From positions 521,744-585,743 of the forward strand of contig RPFO01000002.1 of the NCBI GenBank assembly GCA_009746045.1: 64,000 nucleotides of DNA, read 5' to 3'. Positions within the stretch are counted from its first letter, which is position 1; each line of letters opens with the position of its first letter. This stretch comes from Mesostigma viride. Its lineage: Eukaryota; Streptophyta; Mesostigmatophyceae; Mesostigmatales; Mesostigmataceae. The translations under genes were made by a program, and so were the position numbers. Below, piece after piece: positions 36,101-46,013 of the stretch. Below the pieces are notes generated by a model. It was not told the DNA's origin, did not search any database, and saw only the letters and a program-made list of their open reading frames with translations.

Positions 36101-38013
36101 TTGCGGGTGATTGGGGGTGATTGCGGGTGATTGCGGGTGATTGTGGGTGATTGTGGGTGATTGCGGGTGATTGCGGGTGATTGCGGGTGATTTTGGGTGA
36201 TTGCGGGTGATTGCGGGTGATTGGGGGTGATTGTGGGTGATTGTGGGTGATTGTGGGTGATTGTGGGTGATTGCGGGTGATTGTGGGTGATTTTGGGTGA
36301 TTGGGGGTGATTGGGGGTGATTGTGGGTGATGGTCACCCCCATTTCCCCGTTTTGGAACCGTGGCTTCCTGGGACTGTCCTTCAACTCTGACATAACTCC
36401 CACGCCTTGGTATTCTCCCTGCTGTATCAAGTGGAGCACCGCGGAGTCACTTTCCTGGAACTAGTGGCCCGAGTTATTAGCTAGCGACGGTTGTAGGTGC
36501 CACATCCAGGGTGGTACTTTCTCATGCGCTTATTAATGCAGTCTGGTGCACCAGCCCCCCGCACCTTCCGTGGTCAATCAGTGGCAGACATGGGGGGGCT
36601 ACGCTCGTGGTTTGGAAAACGATGCAGGACAAGCTGGCTTGGCATCAGGTAGTGGAGGCCAACAAGCATCCTCTGGTATGGAAGGCACTTGACACCCTCC
36701 AAGGTCGCAAACGTGCCAACCGGGGCCCTGGCCCCTCGACCAGATGAGGCTGGCCCCCATACCAATAGGAACCGTTTAGATAAGTAGAGGTTTCTTTCCA
36801 TCGATCCGAGCGTTAATGCTCCGTGACTCCCCAAGAGGACCGCGTGTATTTCATAGATAAATAAATATAAATACATTATTTACTTAATTCATAACCGAAT
36901 TAATTAATCAAAGTGCATGAGTGCGCCATCGGCACCCGGTCCCCCCATGCAGGTGGTCGTGGAAGTGCATGACGTGGATGGTCGGTTGGCAGCAGTGACC
37001 GGTTTGCTGAGCAAGCATGGGTACGTTTTTACCCTAGTCTTTCACCAGTTGCCCTTGTCCCTTATCCCCTCAACCACCTTGTCCCCGTATTCCATCGCAA
37101 TTCCGGACGGGGGGCAAATGAGGGGAGGGGGGGGGGGGAGGGCAGGTGGGGGCTGGGTAGGCCGGGGGGGGGGGGGGCTTTTGAAACCAATAATGGTACT
37201 ACTGATGGTAATAGTGTTTTATTGGAGTGGCACCTGATTTGTCCTTAAACCAGACGGCTCGCGATGGGGTGCGCCAACACTTCCTGCATGATCTGATGCG
37301 CAGTACATAGGTCCATGTTGTGCTGGTTCCTCAGTGATTTTATGCTGATGGTATGCGACATAATCTGAGAAGACAGATTTTTTTCCATTCTATATAGAAC
37401 CATGAATTGATAGCAGAATGTGTACAAAGGGATGCATTCTAATCCCAATGAAGCAACCGCAGGGCTGCTCAAGTCTCGGCGTCAGGGCTACCGGGCTTAT
37501 CTGATGTTCAGTATCCTCGCACCTGGCACCACTGCCTACTCGGCCCTTTTCGCAAAGTCCAGTTGAGTTCTTCTTGGTTGTTCAAGTGGCGCTTTTCCTG
37601 AAACACTCCTGACGAGCACACGATGATGGGTATACAAGGCCAATTAGCTGCCCGATTTAGGTTTAGCGAATGCAAGCATTTTTATCGCTTAAGCCATGTT
37701 TTAGTGCCATGAACTGGCTGCTCTCTTTCCACAAAGTTTCTGGGGCAATGGTCATATGTGTGCCCCAACAGAGGCTCAGCTGTCGAGCCTGCGCTGTTCT
37801 CCTGGCTGCTTGCATGCGCAAGTAAACCTTTTTGTGCCCACTTTCTGTTGTCTTCTCATCGTCTCTCCGTTCTCATCGTGCGAGGGTCACGGAATTGTTG
37901 CTGCCACACGGTGCACCGCGTGCAGGCTTTGCACACAAACTGCGTCTCTGCCAGGTGTGCCTCCAGGGACGTTCATGGTGTTTGCCTACCGACAACCACC
38001 GAAAAACTGCTGA
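21128..38013 (+). CDS. FkbM-family SAM-dependent methyltransferase, 11 exons
   Basis: FkbM-type enzymes O-methylate sugars, lipids or small molecules using S-adenosylmethionine; the substrate here is unknown. Exons: 21128-21301, 22210-22602, 25373-25430, 26659-26786 (or to 26798), 27725-27814, 29752-30057, 32471-32605, 33592-33633, 35228-35299, 36953-37020, 37926-38013. All phases match and the sum is 1554 nt (517 residues). Landmarks in order: ELPNGDA/VWTSSPSEAMHIYNEIF, SAM motif I VLDVGANVGLF, VVAVEALPPN (acidic residue after strand 2), LLRRNL, FTYYPHMPGNST, ETVDLLK/VDVE, VVVEVHDVDGRL and a C-terminal GTFMVFAYR. The order and spacing are those of the family. The ATG at 21128 is the first in the open frame. 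Exon 4 may end at a GC donor (CAG|gcaagc). The N-terminal ~190 residues are low-complexity, without a known domain. Introns are filled with repeats listed separately. Confidence 0.88.
23029..24829. mobile_element. Second TRIM-like element, 419-bp direct terminal repeats
   Basis: Direct repeats at 23029-23447 and 24411-24829, equal in length and apparently identical, each with an AAATAAAATG signal. The ~960-bp interior is GC-rich, lacks a convincing ORF and is dense in hairpins (for example CACTGGCCA-CT-TGGCCAGTG near 23505, and a GTTAACCGG...CCGGTTAAC stem near 23548-23583). Lies in intron 2 of the FkbM gene. Confidence 0.7.
24283..24991. repeat. 129-bp duplicated segment flanking the right terminal repeat
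   Basis: The 3' end of the element interior (24283-24411) recurs at 24863-24991, 33 bp beyond the right terminal repeat. The order repeat-interior-repeat-spacer-interior end suggests a deleted tandem copy or unequal recombination. Confidence 0.85.
25629..25958. repeat. (CAAA)n microsatellite
   Basis: About 82 perfect tetranucleotide copies in intron 3 of the FkbM gene, flanked by CA runs. Confidence 0.98.
26128..26253. repeat. 62-bp tandem duplication
   Basis: Two copies of a segment beginning CTGCCTGTTGATATCTGCAT, differing at two or three positions. Confidence 0.9.
26324..26606. repeat. 56-bp tandem array with hairpin units
   Basis: Five copies of a 56-bp unit starting CTTGGACGCCTGGC. 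Each holds the perfect stem GACATCCA-GCTAGA-TGGATGTC. Ends just before FkbM exon 4. Confidence 0.95.
27366..27523. repeat. 52-bp triplication
   Basis: Three copies of a pyrimidine-rich unit containing CCTCCTCCCCTCACCCTTCC, in the intron before FkbM exon 5. Confidence 0.9.
27856..28125. repeat. 22-bp minisatellite
   Basis: About 12 copies of GGGACTGCAATACTGGGCCA plus TT, with point variants. Open in several frames on both strands, hence spurious short ORFs. Confidence 0.95.
28322..29238. mobile_element. Non-autonomous hAT-like element (917 bp)
   Basis: Ends are CAGTGATTCGATTA and, inverted, CAGTGTTTCGATTA. Flanks are CTTCTATG (28314-28321) and CTTTTATG (29239-29246), an 8-bp target duplication with one mismatch, as expected for hAT. 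Subterminal regions repeat GGCCAC/GGCCAN-n-TGTGGC motifs on both sides (for example 28361, 28445, 29085, 29126, 29190). No transposase. Lies in the intron between FkbM exons 5 and 6. Confidence 0.82.
29558..29594. repeat. Poly-C tracts
   Basis: Two C runs of about 14-16 bases, shortly upstream of the FkbM exon 6 acceptor. Confidence 0.9.
30089..30750. repeat. ATTC / GGTC / GTTC tetranucleotide arrays
   Basis: Blocks of ATTC, then GGTC (~30141-30334), then GTTC (~30335-30530), then GGTC again (~30545-30715) and a short ATTC end. Directly follows FkbM exon 6. Confidence 0.97.
30882..31165. repeat. ~140-bp tandem duplication
   Basis: Two copies of a segment from CCTATTACCCCTTGCTTCC to GCATGTCTGTGTGC, with a few substitutions. 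Confidence 0.88.
31297..31335 (+). repeat. Dispersed ACTGCGTCACGTG repeat, copy 1
   Basis: Core GACTGCGTCACGTGGGTACC preceded by a TTAATTAA-type run. Related copies at 33027-33103, 38187-38265, 43941-43964 and inverted at 52542-52583; three share a downstream AAGGAACC block. Confidence 0.75.
31690..32405. repeat. TGTCTGTTGATAT satellite, interrupted
   Basis: Short tandem units of TGTCTGTTGATATGAGCTTA type at 31700-31865 resume at 32348-32405, split by the element at 31866-32348. Confidence 0.8.
31866..32348. mobile_element. Small TIR element rich in TTGAC palindromes
   Basis: Ends GTGCTTCTGCTAA and, inverted, TTAGCAGAAGCAC. The interior carries about eight palindromic motifs such as GTCAAACGTTGAC and GTCAACATTTTGAC, clustered at both ends around a GC-rich centre. 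No ORF. Inserted in the surrounding satellite, so the target duplication (perhaps TGTCTG) is ambiguous. Confidence 0.65.
33027..33103 (+). repeat. Dispersed ACTGCGTCACGTG repeat, copy 2
   Basis: GACTGCGTCAGGTGGGTATA followed by GGAACCTTCAACCCC and ACAACGAGAAGGAG. Confidence 0.75.
33645..33795. repeat. 24-bp minisatellite
   Basis: About six copies of a unit containing TGTGTATTGCGTCTCATCGC, starting 11 bp after FkbM exon 8. Confidence 0.93.
33796..34633. repeat. 25-bp satellite, about 33 copies
   Basis: Highly homogeneous array of CTTAGACATATACTGTGTCT plus TATCA; variants are single T-to-C or A-to-T changes at recurrent positions. Confidence 0.98.
34634..35227. other. Intron sequence without further features
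   Basis: Remainder of the intron before FkbM exon 9; no family-recognisable ORF. Confidence 0.5.
35371..36330. repeat. 10-bp minisatellite TTGNGGGTGA, about 96 copies
   Basis: The unit varies almost only at one position (C, T, G, or TTTT in place of TTGN). Higher-order blocks recur, for example runs of T-type units followed by C, T, TTTT and G types. It gives a long His/Pro/Ile/Thr ORF on the minus strand that is not a gene. In the intron between FkbM exons 9 and 10. Confidence 0.97.
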
Positions 38014-39231
38014 ACGACCCTCTGTCGAACATCATTCAAGGTGATTGATCCATGGCCACATTTGCATGGCCGCCGGGCATGCGGCCTGATTTATATTTGA
38101 TCCAGCCCTGCGCATGCAATGCAAGTTGTGCTGCTTGTCAGGGCCGGGGGAGGGCCCCAGCATGCTTGGCATTAATTAATTAATAAGCACGTGACTGCGC
38201 CACGTGGGTGCCAATACAGAGTAAAGGAACCTTCAACCCTATATACACAACGAGAAGGAGGGAGGGCGCCCTAGCTTCTCTCACTGCCGCAAGTGGGCAG
38301 GCCACAGAGCGCTCTCTCCACAGCATGGTGCCGGGGCGCAACACTGTGGGTGCAATACAACCATGCAATACCGTAGGTAGGCTAACGCATAGCTTATGCT
38401 GCGAATGTGAGGTGGGCTCAAGACGATCGGCTATAAGGCGCAAGCTGATGACCACAAGGTGCCAGAGCTAATTGAAGGTACTATAACGCTGTGCGCTAAT
38501 ATCAGTTCAAGTGTTGTAATGCCTAAGCTATCCCATAATCGATGGCCCCCATCTAGACAACTAGCTTGAGAGCTCTATCCCGGGGGAGCCCGGGGGGGCT
38601 TCCACAGTTTCTTGTTGATATAAAGGTCCCCGCCCCGCCAGTACACTTGGGGCTTCTCGGGGTTGGTCTTCATGGCGGATGTAGTCGGGCCACTGATCGC
38701 GGAGTACGTGTATGCTTGGCATACATTGGTTGAAAAGCGGTGGGAGCCAGAAATTCTGGCCATGGAGGACCTCCTGTATACCACTTGTCATCGGCATTGT
38801 AACCTATCAACACGCATATGAGGATGTCCACGAGCTAATCTACAAAAAATCCTAGCTACTGTACGTCAGCAATTAAAGCGCCCCTCAATTCCTGCTGGGG
38901 GCCCGGTTCGGGGGCTTGCCCACAGGGGCTGGCGTGTGGCGGGCCTAGCTGGACAATGGTCTGCCACCTCTTCTTGTCCTGCATTGCAGTCCAAGCAAGT
39001 TAGAGGGAGGAAACACGGTGTTCAAACTCGGCTGGAACCACTAGGTCGGCCAGCAACTGCATGATCTGTCTAGTTCATATGGCAGGTCTACGTCAACCCG
39101 TCTGGGTTTGTCCTTGGGGCCAGGCCAGGTCAGGATATGCCCGGGGGCGCCTTGGCCAGCCAGACCGCGGGCGGTGTCTACCTGACTGGTGCGAGCAAGA
39201 TGTCCTACAAATGCTATCCTACGCTCGGCCC
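38014..39231. other. Intergenic, no gene recognised
   Basis: Holds one dispersed repeat (38187-38265) and a short inverted CCATGGCCACA.. GCATGGCC segment near 38050. No ORF with a family signature. Confidence 0.5.
38187..38265 (+). repeat. Dispersed ACTGCGTCACGTG repeat, copy 3
   Basis: CACGTGACTGCGCCACGTGG after a TTAATTAATTAAT run, then GGAACCTTCAACCC and ACAACGAGAAGGAG. Confidence 0.78.
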
Positions 39232-39298
39232 TATGTCGTATGCCCCGTATTACGGATGAGATTAGTAATCTCATCCGTAATACGGAGCATACGACATA
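39232..39298. repeat. Near-perfect 67-bp palindrome
   Basis: Arms of ~33 bp (TATGTCGTATGCCCCGTATT..., returning as AATACGGAGCATACGACATA) with one or two mismatches and almost no loop. It sits 20 bp outside the left end of the next element. Confidence 0.9.
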
Positions 39299-39318
39299 CA
39301 CATATACATTAATTAAAA

Positions 39319-42300
39319 ATGAGCTTTTGACAGATCTGTAGAGTTAGGGCCCGAAAAATACAGATGGCTAGGCGTATATGCAGATCTGTTTTTTTAATAC
39401 AGATCTGTACGTAAACTCCGACGCAATGCCTTTACGTCTTCGGGGGTCGAGGTGCAGGCCGTGTTCAGTACCTGGAAGCAAAATTCAGCCATGGCTACGA
39501 AAGCTAGAGGAATGTCAGCCGTATGACCTGCACACGAGGGTAATCAAGAAATCAAGCCGAAGTTAATCCTGCATCTGAGCGAGCAGAATAATTGCAAACA
39601 CAACAGCAATTGTGCGACAGACCAAACAATATTGCCGCGTGCACTAGGCTCTGTATTCTGGTCACACCCAGCTGATGCATTGGCTACATTGGATTAGGCG
39701 CCTTAACGAACTGAGTCGAGGGAAAACGCTAGGAGCGCCATCTAAGCAGTTGCTTGTCATGTCTATACGCCCGGGCATCTTATGATCTGTCTACCATGCA
39801 CGCATTTTCCTTGGATGAATCAAACAGCTTTTGACATTTTAATGGCGACAATGAAGTCCGGCCACGACAATATAGCGCTGCTCAGAGCTTCGTTGCCGAG
39901 AAAGGTTTTAGAGGTGCTTTGTCCGGGCAGATAATGTAACTCTGCCTAGACCCCGGTAGCTTTCAGCACGCGCATATTGCTTGAGGTAAGCGAGCCACGA
40001 CGCCTGCAGGTGCTCCTGCCGAGGTGGAGACCTCCGAGAGCACGTGGATTAGGCTCATGCGTCAAAGCAGCATCGACCTTCATTCTCCTGGTGTGGAAGG
40101 TCATGACTTTTCAGGATTAACATATCTGAATGTTGATGGCCAGTTCATTTTCCGTCAATTGAGCAGCGATTGAAACCATGAGCCATGCAAGTGTAAGGTG
40201 CAGAATTCAGTTGATGAACCCAAGCCGGTAATGTGCAAAATTGATGAACCCAAGTAATATGTGCAGATGTTTCGTCCCACTGGCTGTGTGCTAGTGCATG
40301 AACCGTGTAGGCCCTTGGCGTGTACTCACTTGCTGCAACCGTGCCCACAGCTACTTGTCAATACACGCGGCAGGCACAACGACTTTTGCCGCGAGGTGAA
40401 ACATTTAACTCCCCCACACCTTGCATTTTTCACTCTTTCTTTTCCCTATCCATCCTAGCCCCCAGCACACACACACGCCCACATACATACACATGCACAT
40501 AAATGTTCACACACACATGCACACACGCACGCATACACACATGCACACATACACACATGCACACATACACACATGCACACACGCGCACATGCACACATAT
40601 ACACATGCACACACGCGCACACGCGCACATGGGCACACGCGCACACGCGCACACACACACACACACGCACACACGCACACACGCACACACGCACACACGC
40701 ACACACGCACACACGCACACACGCACACACACACACACGCACACACGCACACACGCACTGCACACATACACACATGCACGCTGTGACATACACATGTATG
40801 CACAAAATTATATCACACACATGCACACACCCACGTGCCCACATGCACGCTAACACATGCACACACATGTGCACACACCCACCAGCACACGTGCACATGC
40901 ATACAAACGCACACAAACACAGGCAGACTTGCACACATGCGCCACACACATCAATCCATCACCAATAAACGGGTTGCTTGGACCCAACGACCTTCTTACT
41001 CGCCTGTCCACCCAACGTTCTGCCCATCGATATATCCTCCCGCCTGCCCGCCTGCAAGTCTGCCACCCGCCTGTCTGCCCACCCATCTGTCAAACTGCCT
41101 GCCTGCCTGCTTGTGTGCATGCCTGCGGGCCTGCATGTGCACCTGCGCCCATGCATCTATTATGCTCCCATGGCACGTATATGCAGCCTAGCTAGTTGAG
41201 TGTCTCTAGGCACAAGCACATGGGTGGCTACATGGGCATTTGCCTGTGTCTTGGGCTGGGGCGTTGGGCTGATTAGTTCAAGAGTGGGCGGGAAAACGGT
41301 GGTATAATTGGGTGGGTAGGGACGGAGTGGATGGATGATTGGGGGGGTTGGATGCGGGTGGGACTCAAGTTAGTGTAAAGTCCAATGTTGCCTATAGCAT
41401 CAGCAAAAAAGAGCGAGAAAGCAGCCTAAATTCAAGGAGCCTACTTCTTGTAACATGTGCCAAACTGCAATTAATGGTTGCAGGCTCACAAGCTGCCAGA
41501 TTCATAACGCAAATGGAATGAATTGCATGGTTACAGGACAACCGTGTGGTTGGAAATCTTACAATGCCTGGCAACGTCTCTTTCATGTGCCCACTGAGAA
41601 CCGCTGCTCTTCGACACAAGAAGGCTTTGGCAAGCAACGAGCTTCGGCCAGGGCCTTCATTTCAAGGAACCGTGTGTGAAGCAAGAACTCAGGATTTACA
41701 AACAGAAAGTATACCTAACTTTGCGACCTTCATGCAGTATGTCATGTGCATGGCTATGTAGTATGTGCCAACAATCACGTCCAAAACGTGCGAAATTGCA
41801 AACATTGCCATGGAAGGGCAGGAGCCACGCACGCATCAAATTAAAACGGTTCGTGAACCAGTCTGTCGGGCATAAAGGCAGCAAAGTCTGGCCAGCAATA
41901 ATGCAGTGCGATGCGAGACAAACTCGGTAAATATGGGCAGGCAGGCGCAGCTCGTCCTCAGCAGTGCTATCTAACGTGACGGCGCCTTATTTAATTTCCG
42001 CGTGCACGGTGCCGAACATGGCACTGGCCTGATTCCAGTTGCAGCAACGCCAGATGCCTTCCCGTCATAGAGCAGAGGCTTCACGTACGTCGACATCGTT
42101 GGCTACCAATCGTTATGCTTCCCGTGATAATGCACTATGCGTCCGAACAAAATGTCGAGAAAGCAAACAATCTACACGCGAGAGAACTGGGCTGATAGCT
42201 TTTCAGGACTGGTTTTACCGTGCCTTCAAATTCCATTAGCTTACTTAACCATGGCTGACTAAATTTTAGCTAATTTACAGGTATTTGTACCACTAGCCGC

Positions 42301-42455
42301 ACCGCCCGCATGCATGGCCCACCTCGACCCCCGAATACGTAAGGGCATTACGTCGGAGTTTACGTACAGATCTGTATTTAAAAAACAGATCTGCATATAC
42401 GCCTAGCCATCTGTATTTTTCGGGCCCTAACTTTACAGATCTGTCAAAAGCTCAT
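39319..42455. mobile_element. 3.1-kb element with ~135-bp terminal inverted repeats
   Basis: 39319-39455 is nearly the reverse complement of 42318-42455. Each TIR contains three ACAGATCTGT-type palindromes and a GGGCCCGAAAAATACAGATG segment. Flanks allow a 5-bp TAAAA target duplication. The interior has no recognisable transposase; it holds a CA-rich microsatellite and short unsupported ORFs, so the element is non-autonomous. Confidence 0.82.
40453..40930. repeat. CA-rich compound microsatellite
   Basis: ACACAC/ACGCAC/ATACAC mixed dinucleotide array, inside the TIR element. Confidence 0.97.
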
Positions 42456-42639
42456 TAAAAATTATAATAAATTACATCAGAGTGAAAGCACCCATGTGTG
42501 CAATTAAAAATAAACAAGGCCAACGATAACAAGACTATACCACGACAAAAAAACTACAGCCGCCGGGCATGGGACACTCGATCCACATGCACCGCGGAAT
42601 GAAGTTACACATATGTACATAAGACTCTCATGACCTATG

Positions 42640-43199
42640 CGTGGAAAACCCTACGTTCAGGACCTGTCGGAGCATCCTGTAGACTGTACGCCGTTCCTAG
42701 CTAGCCGGGTGACCAGCTAGCCGTAACTTGTCCGTGAGCGTCGATCCAGGCCTCGATCGGGCGCCATAGATCAGCACTGTGCGGACCAGGACCTTAATTG
42801 AAGAGCACGCGCTTGCACGGTCCTCGCCCAGTGAGGTCGATCCTTCGAGTGCCAGCAGGTGTTGAGCGAGCCGGGAGCCGGCTGGCCCATGCCAGGCCGA
42901 TGCGGGTGTCCACATTGTCGGCGGTGTCCGGGAGCATGCTCCCCAGCAGTTTGAAGCGATCACAAAACGGGACCTCAGTCCCGTCTAGCAGCCGCGGCAG
43001 CGCTTGGCGGGCGACTGGTAGCCCTAATCACCATCGGCTCAGTTCAGTTGACGATAATCTCCAACCCCACCGCCCGCGCCTCCAAGCCCGGACATGCAGT
43101 CCAGCCAGCAGGTCTGAATGTGCTCGGGGCGCTCATGCAATGTGGGTGGTATCATCCGCATAAAGCAGGTCGCGGACACCGCCGCCCTTGCCGTGATCG
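42640..43199 (-). pseudogene. LINE reverse-transcriptase relic (C-terminal part)
   Basis: On the minus strand the sequence near 43165 reads LLYADDTTH, the catalytic YADD box of reverse transcriptase. It is followed, across stops and frame changes, by GLEIIVN-TEPMV (near 43040), KLLGSMLPDTADNVDTRIGL (near 42950) and VLIYGA (near 42770), the usual order of the post-palm region of LINE/RTE-type elements. It is cut at 43200 by a TTAATTAATTAA run. Non-functional fragment. Confidence 0.7.
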
Positions 43200-44945
43200 T
43201 TAATTAATTAAGGATGTCCAAGCCAGACTTGAACCCATTAAGAGCGGTAAAGCGCGCAGGTGCCTGCATGGCGCACGCATGACGTATCAGTCCACGACAA
43301 TAATGAACAGATATTGCCAGGACAGGACACAACGTGTTGCCACACCCCGGCCGTTGTGAAGGGGGGATGGAGGAGTGCATGGTGCCCTCCGCAGTCCGCA
43401 CTGCTGCCGGCCTGTGAACCCTCATGCATAGTACAGCCGGCGAATGGCAGCAATAAATGCTAGTGGCACGCGATGGACAGAGCTAGGATGGCCCAATAAG
43501 TATAAGTACTTGCGTGTCATGCACATGGGCATGCCAGTGACGGCATACTATATGCTAATCTCATTATAGAAAAATGATTACCCGAAAGTTACAAGTATCA
43601 TCTGCATCATGTGTCCCAACCATGCATATAGCCCGTGCACTAGATCGAGGGGGATATAATCGTCACGTGAGCTGTCAGGACTCTACTATACTGAACTGGC
43701 AGACGAGGCGGTAGTGTAGCGGCGATCCTCAGGGGCAGTAAGCTCCACCTGAGTCCTGACTTCTACCCTGCATGCATTCTACCAATATGGGCGCTGCGGG
43801 GCCCGTGGGGAGAAAACAGGAGCATGCCGGCCCCACGTACAGGAAGGTGCTAATCGCAGACGGCAGCCCATTTCGGATGGCCCATGCAAAGAGCCACCCA
43901 GAGGACCGTGTCAAAAGCCTTGGGGTTGGGGCATTAATTTACACGTAGACTGCGTCACGTGAGCTAGGTTTGGGGCATGATACTGTCGATCTTTTGAGTT
44001 TAATCAACTTTTGTGTTCTTATGAGATTAGCATAGTACTTCGTGGCATGCCTATGTGCATGGCACACAAGTGCTTACTCACGTGATGCAGTCGTGTGTTC
44101 TAATTTTAACAACGGCGCATGCGAAGCAATTGTTACCTCGCTCGATTCCACCTTTCATGTCGGTACTCCTAGACAGCCAAGCAGGTTCCGGCTTCCGTGG
44201 TTCTACCTGTTCCCTCACAGATGAGTGGTCTAAGTTGCGAGCGGGTGGTGTTGGCATGCCATGCGTTCAACAAGATTTGATTGTTTCATGTGTAGGCTTG
44301 TTAGTAGTCAACGCACACTTCTTTACATTTTCAGAATAAATAAGGAACCCAACACCACCAAGGACATACAGTCACAGATTCTGGGGAGGAAATGTGGCAT
44401 CCCTAGCCTTGGTCTGACACACAACACGAGGCATCCAAGTCAGTTGCTCAGAAAAGCACCGTCAACCGATGCTGTCCACCCAGAAACGCTACTGCTGGCG
44501 TGCTTTGGTACCGTTGGGCGCCGGGTATATAAGATACGAGTATGTACAAAGCACACATTAGCCCGGTGCACCGTGTGGCAGGCACCGGGCTAATAATGAG
44601 CAAGAATAAACGCAATGGCAGTGCATGGGTACTCGGGATGCTCCCTCGATTTGACAGCCAAGCTCGCCTTGGCATGGCAGTCTAGCACACACAGACACAC
44701 ACAAGGGGCCCTCATCGGCTGGTATCCGAGCACTGGCATGGGCAACGCCTCCCAGGTTACAATTGTCCCTCAACTCTGCGAACCTTGATGACATTCGCTT
44801 CACGCCACCATTCGCTCTCCGGGCAAAATGCACCCATCCGCCTCGGTTCGGCGGATGGGGTATGAGGAACCAAAATCGCCAGGCTTGAACTCTTGAGTCA
44901 CCACATCTGGCACAGCACGGAATGCAACTCTCCTCTGTCACATTT
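43200..44945. other. Intergenic, dispersed repeats only
   Basis: No gene recognised. An inverted pair of ~65-bp repeats lies at 43503-43570 and 44015-44090, one dispersed repeat at 43941-43964 and a hairpin GCCCGGTGC...GCACCGGGC at 44560-44590. Confidence 0.5.
43503..44090. repeat. Inverted repeat pair of a dispersed family
   Basis: 44015-44090 (ATGAGATTAGCATAGTACTT then GTGGCATGCC) is matched in reverse complement at 43503-43570, with a diverged third copy at 54020-54100. Could be termini of a ~590-bp MITE. Confidence 0.65.
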
Positions 44946-46013
44946 TCAAGCCCACAGGTCACAGGCACCGATGTCACAAGGGTCCAGGGGAACCCCGTGG
45001 CGCCGGATTTCGAAGTGGAGGTGAGGGCCCGTACATGTGCCCGTGGAGCCCACCTGAGCACACAGGTAGATAACAACCAATGCAAGGATGGCAGCGGACT
45101 AAACAATTATTCATGAATGGAGTTTAAACATGAAAGGACCGACGAAAGATATTGGGTCAAGAAAAGGCGAAAAATTATTCAAGGTCTCATACTTCAACAG
45201 GCATTACCAGTCAGGGAAACCAGAGCCCTTCATCCGGTAAAAAGAAAGATGTGAGCAGTGCAAGGACAATCTAATGAATTTCCTGGATGACAATGCTAAT
45301 CCTTGCCGCGCTCGGCACTATGTTGCAAGGCGTCTGCAGCTACGGCACCAAACTTACCGATGCAATGCGGTCTCCCGAGCGGACTCGTTTGCCAACCTTG
45401 GTGTACAACTTGCTGTTGTGCCCATAACGCGTCGTGAAGCCGTTGTCGTGCTGCACCTCGACCATCATACCGTAACCGCCGCGCCAACCCGCAGAGACTA
45501 CAGTTCCTGGCCCCGCTGCAAGAACCGGGGTGCCCTCATGGGCAGCCAGGTCGACGCCATTGTGATGCTTGCCGGCCCACGGCCGCCACCCGAAATGGGA
45601 GCTAATTTCTCCCCAGCCCTGTCAAGGATAACGAGAAAAGATGCAGAAGATTCCTCGGATCAGCTAGCGTCCAATAACTTTTTTTTAAAAAAAAAGCTTT
45701 TGCACCAGGCAGCGAGTCAATTAAGTAGACGATGCACGCACCAGAATGGGCACGATCCATGGCCGGTGGGGCGGCGCCATACCGCGGGCACCTCGTCTGG
45801 CCCTGCCTTTTTTCCTCTCCCATGCTGCCTGACGTGGAGACCCGCTATCTGGAAACATGTAGACATTATACAAGAAGATGCCATTAGGACAATGAACATC
45901 AGCCCAACGCAGGAATCATGGCGATACAAGGAAAAAACTTGGCTACCAGTATTCCTATCGTGACATAACTCAAACCAATCGGTAAAAGGATAATTCCGCT
46001 TACCGTCCGCCAT
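44946..46013 (-). CDS. M23 (LytM/lysostaphin-type) zinc metallopeptidase, 4 exons
   Basis: M23 peptidases cleave peptide cross-links of peptidoglycan. Exons on the minus strand: 46013-46004 (MAD + 1 nt, donor GTAAGC), 45848-45742, 45618-45358, 45053-44946. Phases fit throughout; 486 nt, 161 residues. Exon 3 opens [17 protein letters not shown] and contains HHNGVD (metal-binding HxxxD), the strand pair [19 protein letters not shown] and RYGHNS (active-site His). Exon 4 reads [16 protein letters not shown] with the HxH ligand/catalytic pair, then stops. All M23 catalytic residues are present. The first ~39 residues are Arg/Ala-rich without a hydrophobic signal segment, compatible with an organellar transit peptide (inference). 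The domain is essentially the whole protein; no binding domain or coiled coil. The start is the only weak point, since exon 1 is 10 nt. Confidence 0.85.

Noticed and set aside
35210-36439. 409-residue His/Pro/Ile/Thr/Asn ORF on the minus strand
   Set aside because: Generated by the 10-bp minisatellite, and it overlaps a phase-correct FkbM exon on the other strand.
45274-45963. 229-residue + strand ORF
   Set aside because: Antisense shadow of the M23 gene; no recognisable domain, whereas the minus strand has spliced motifs.
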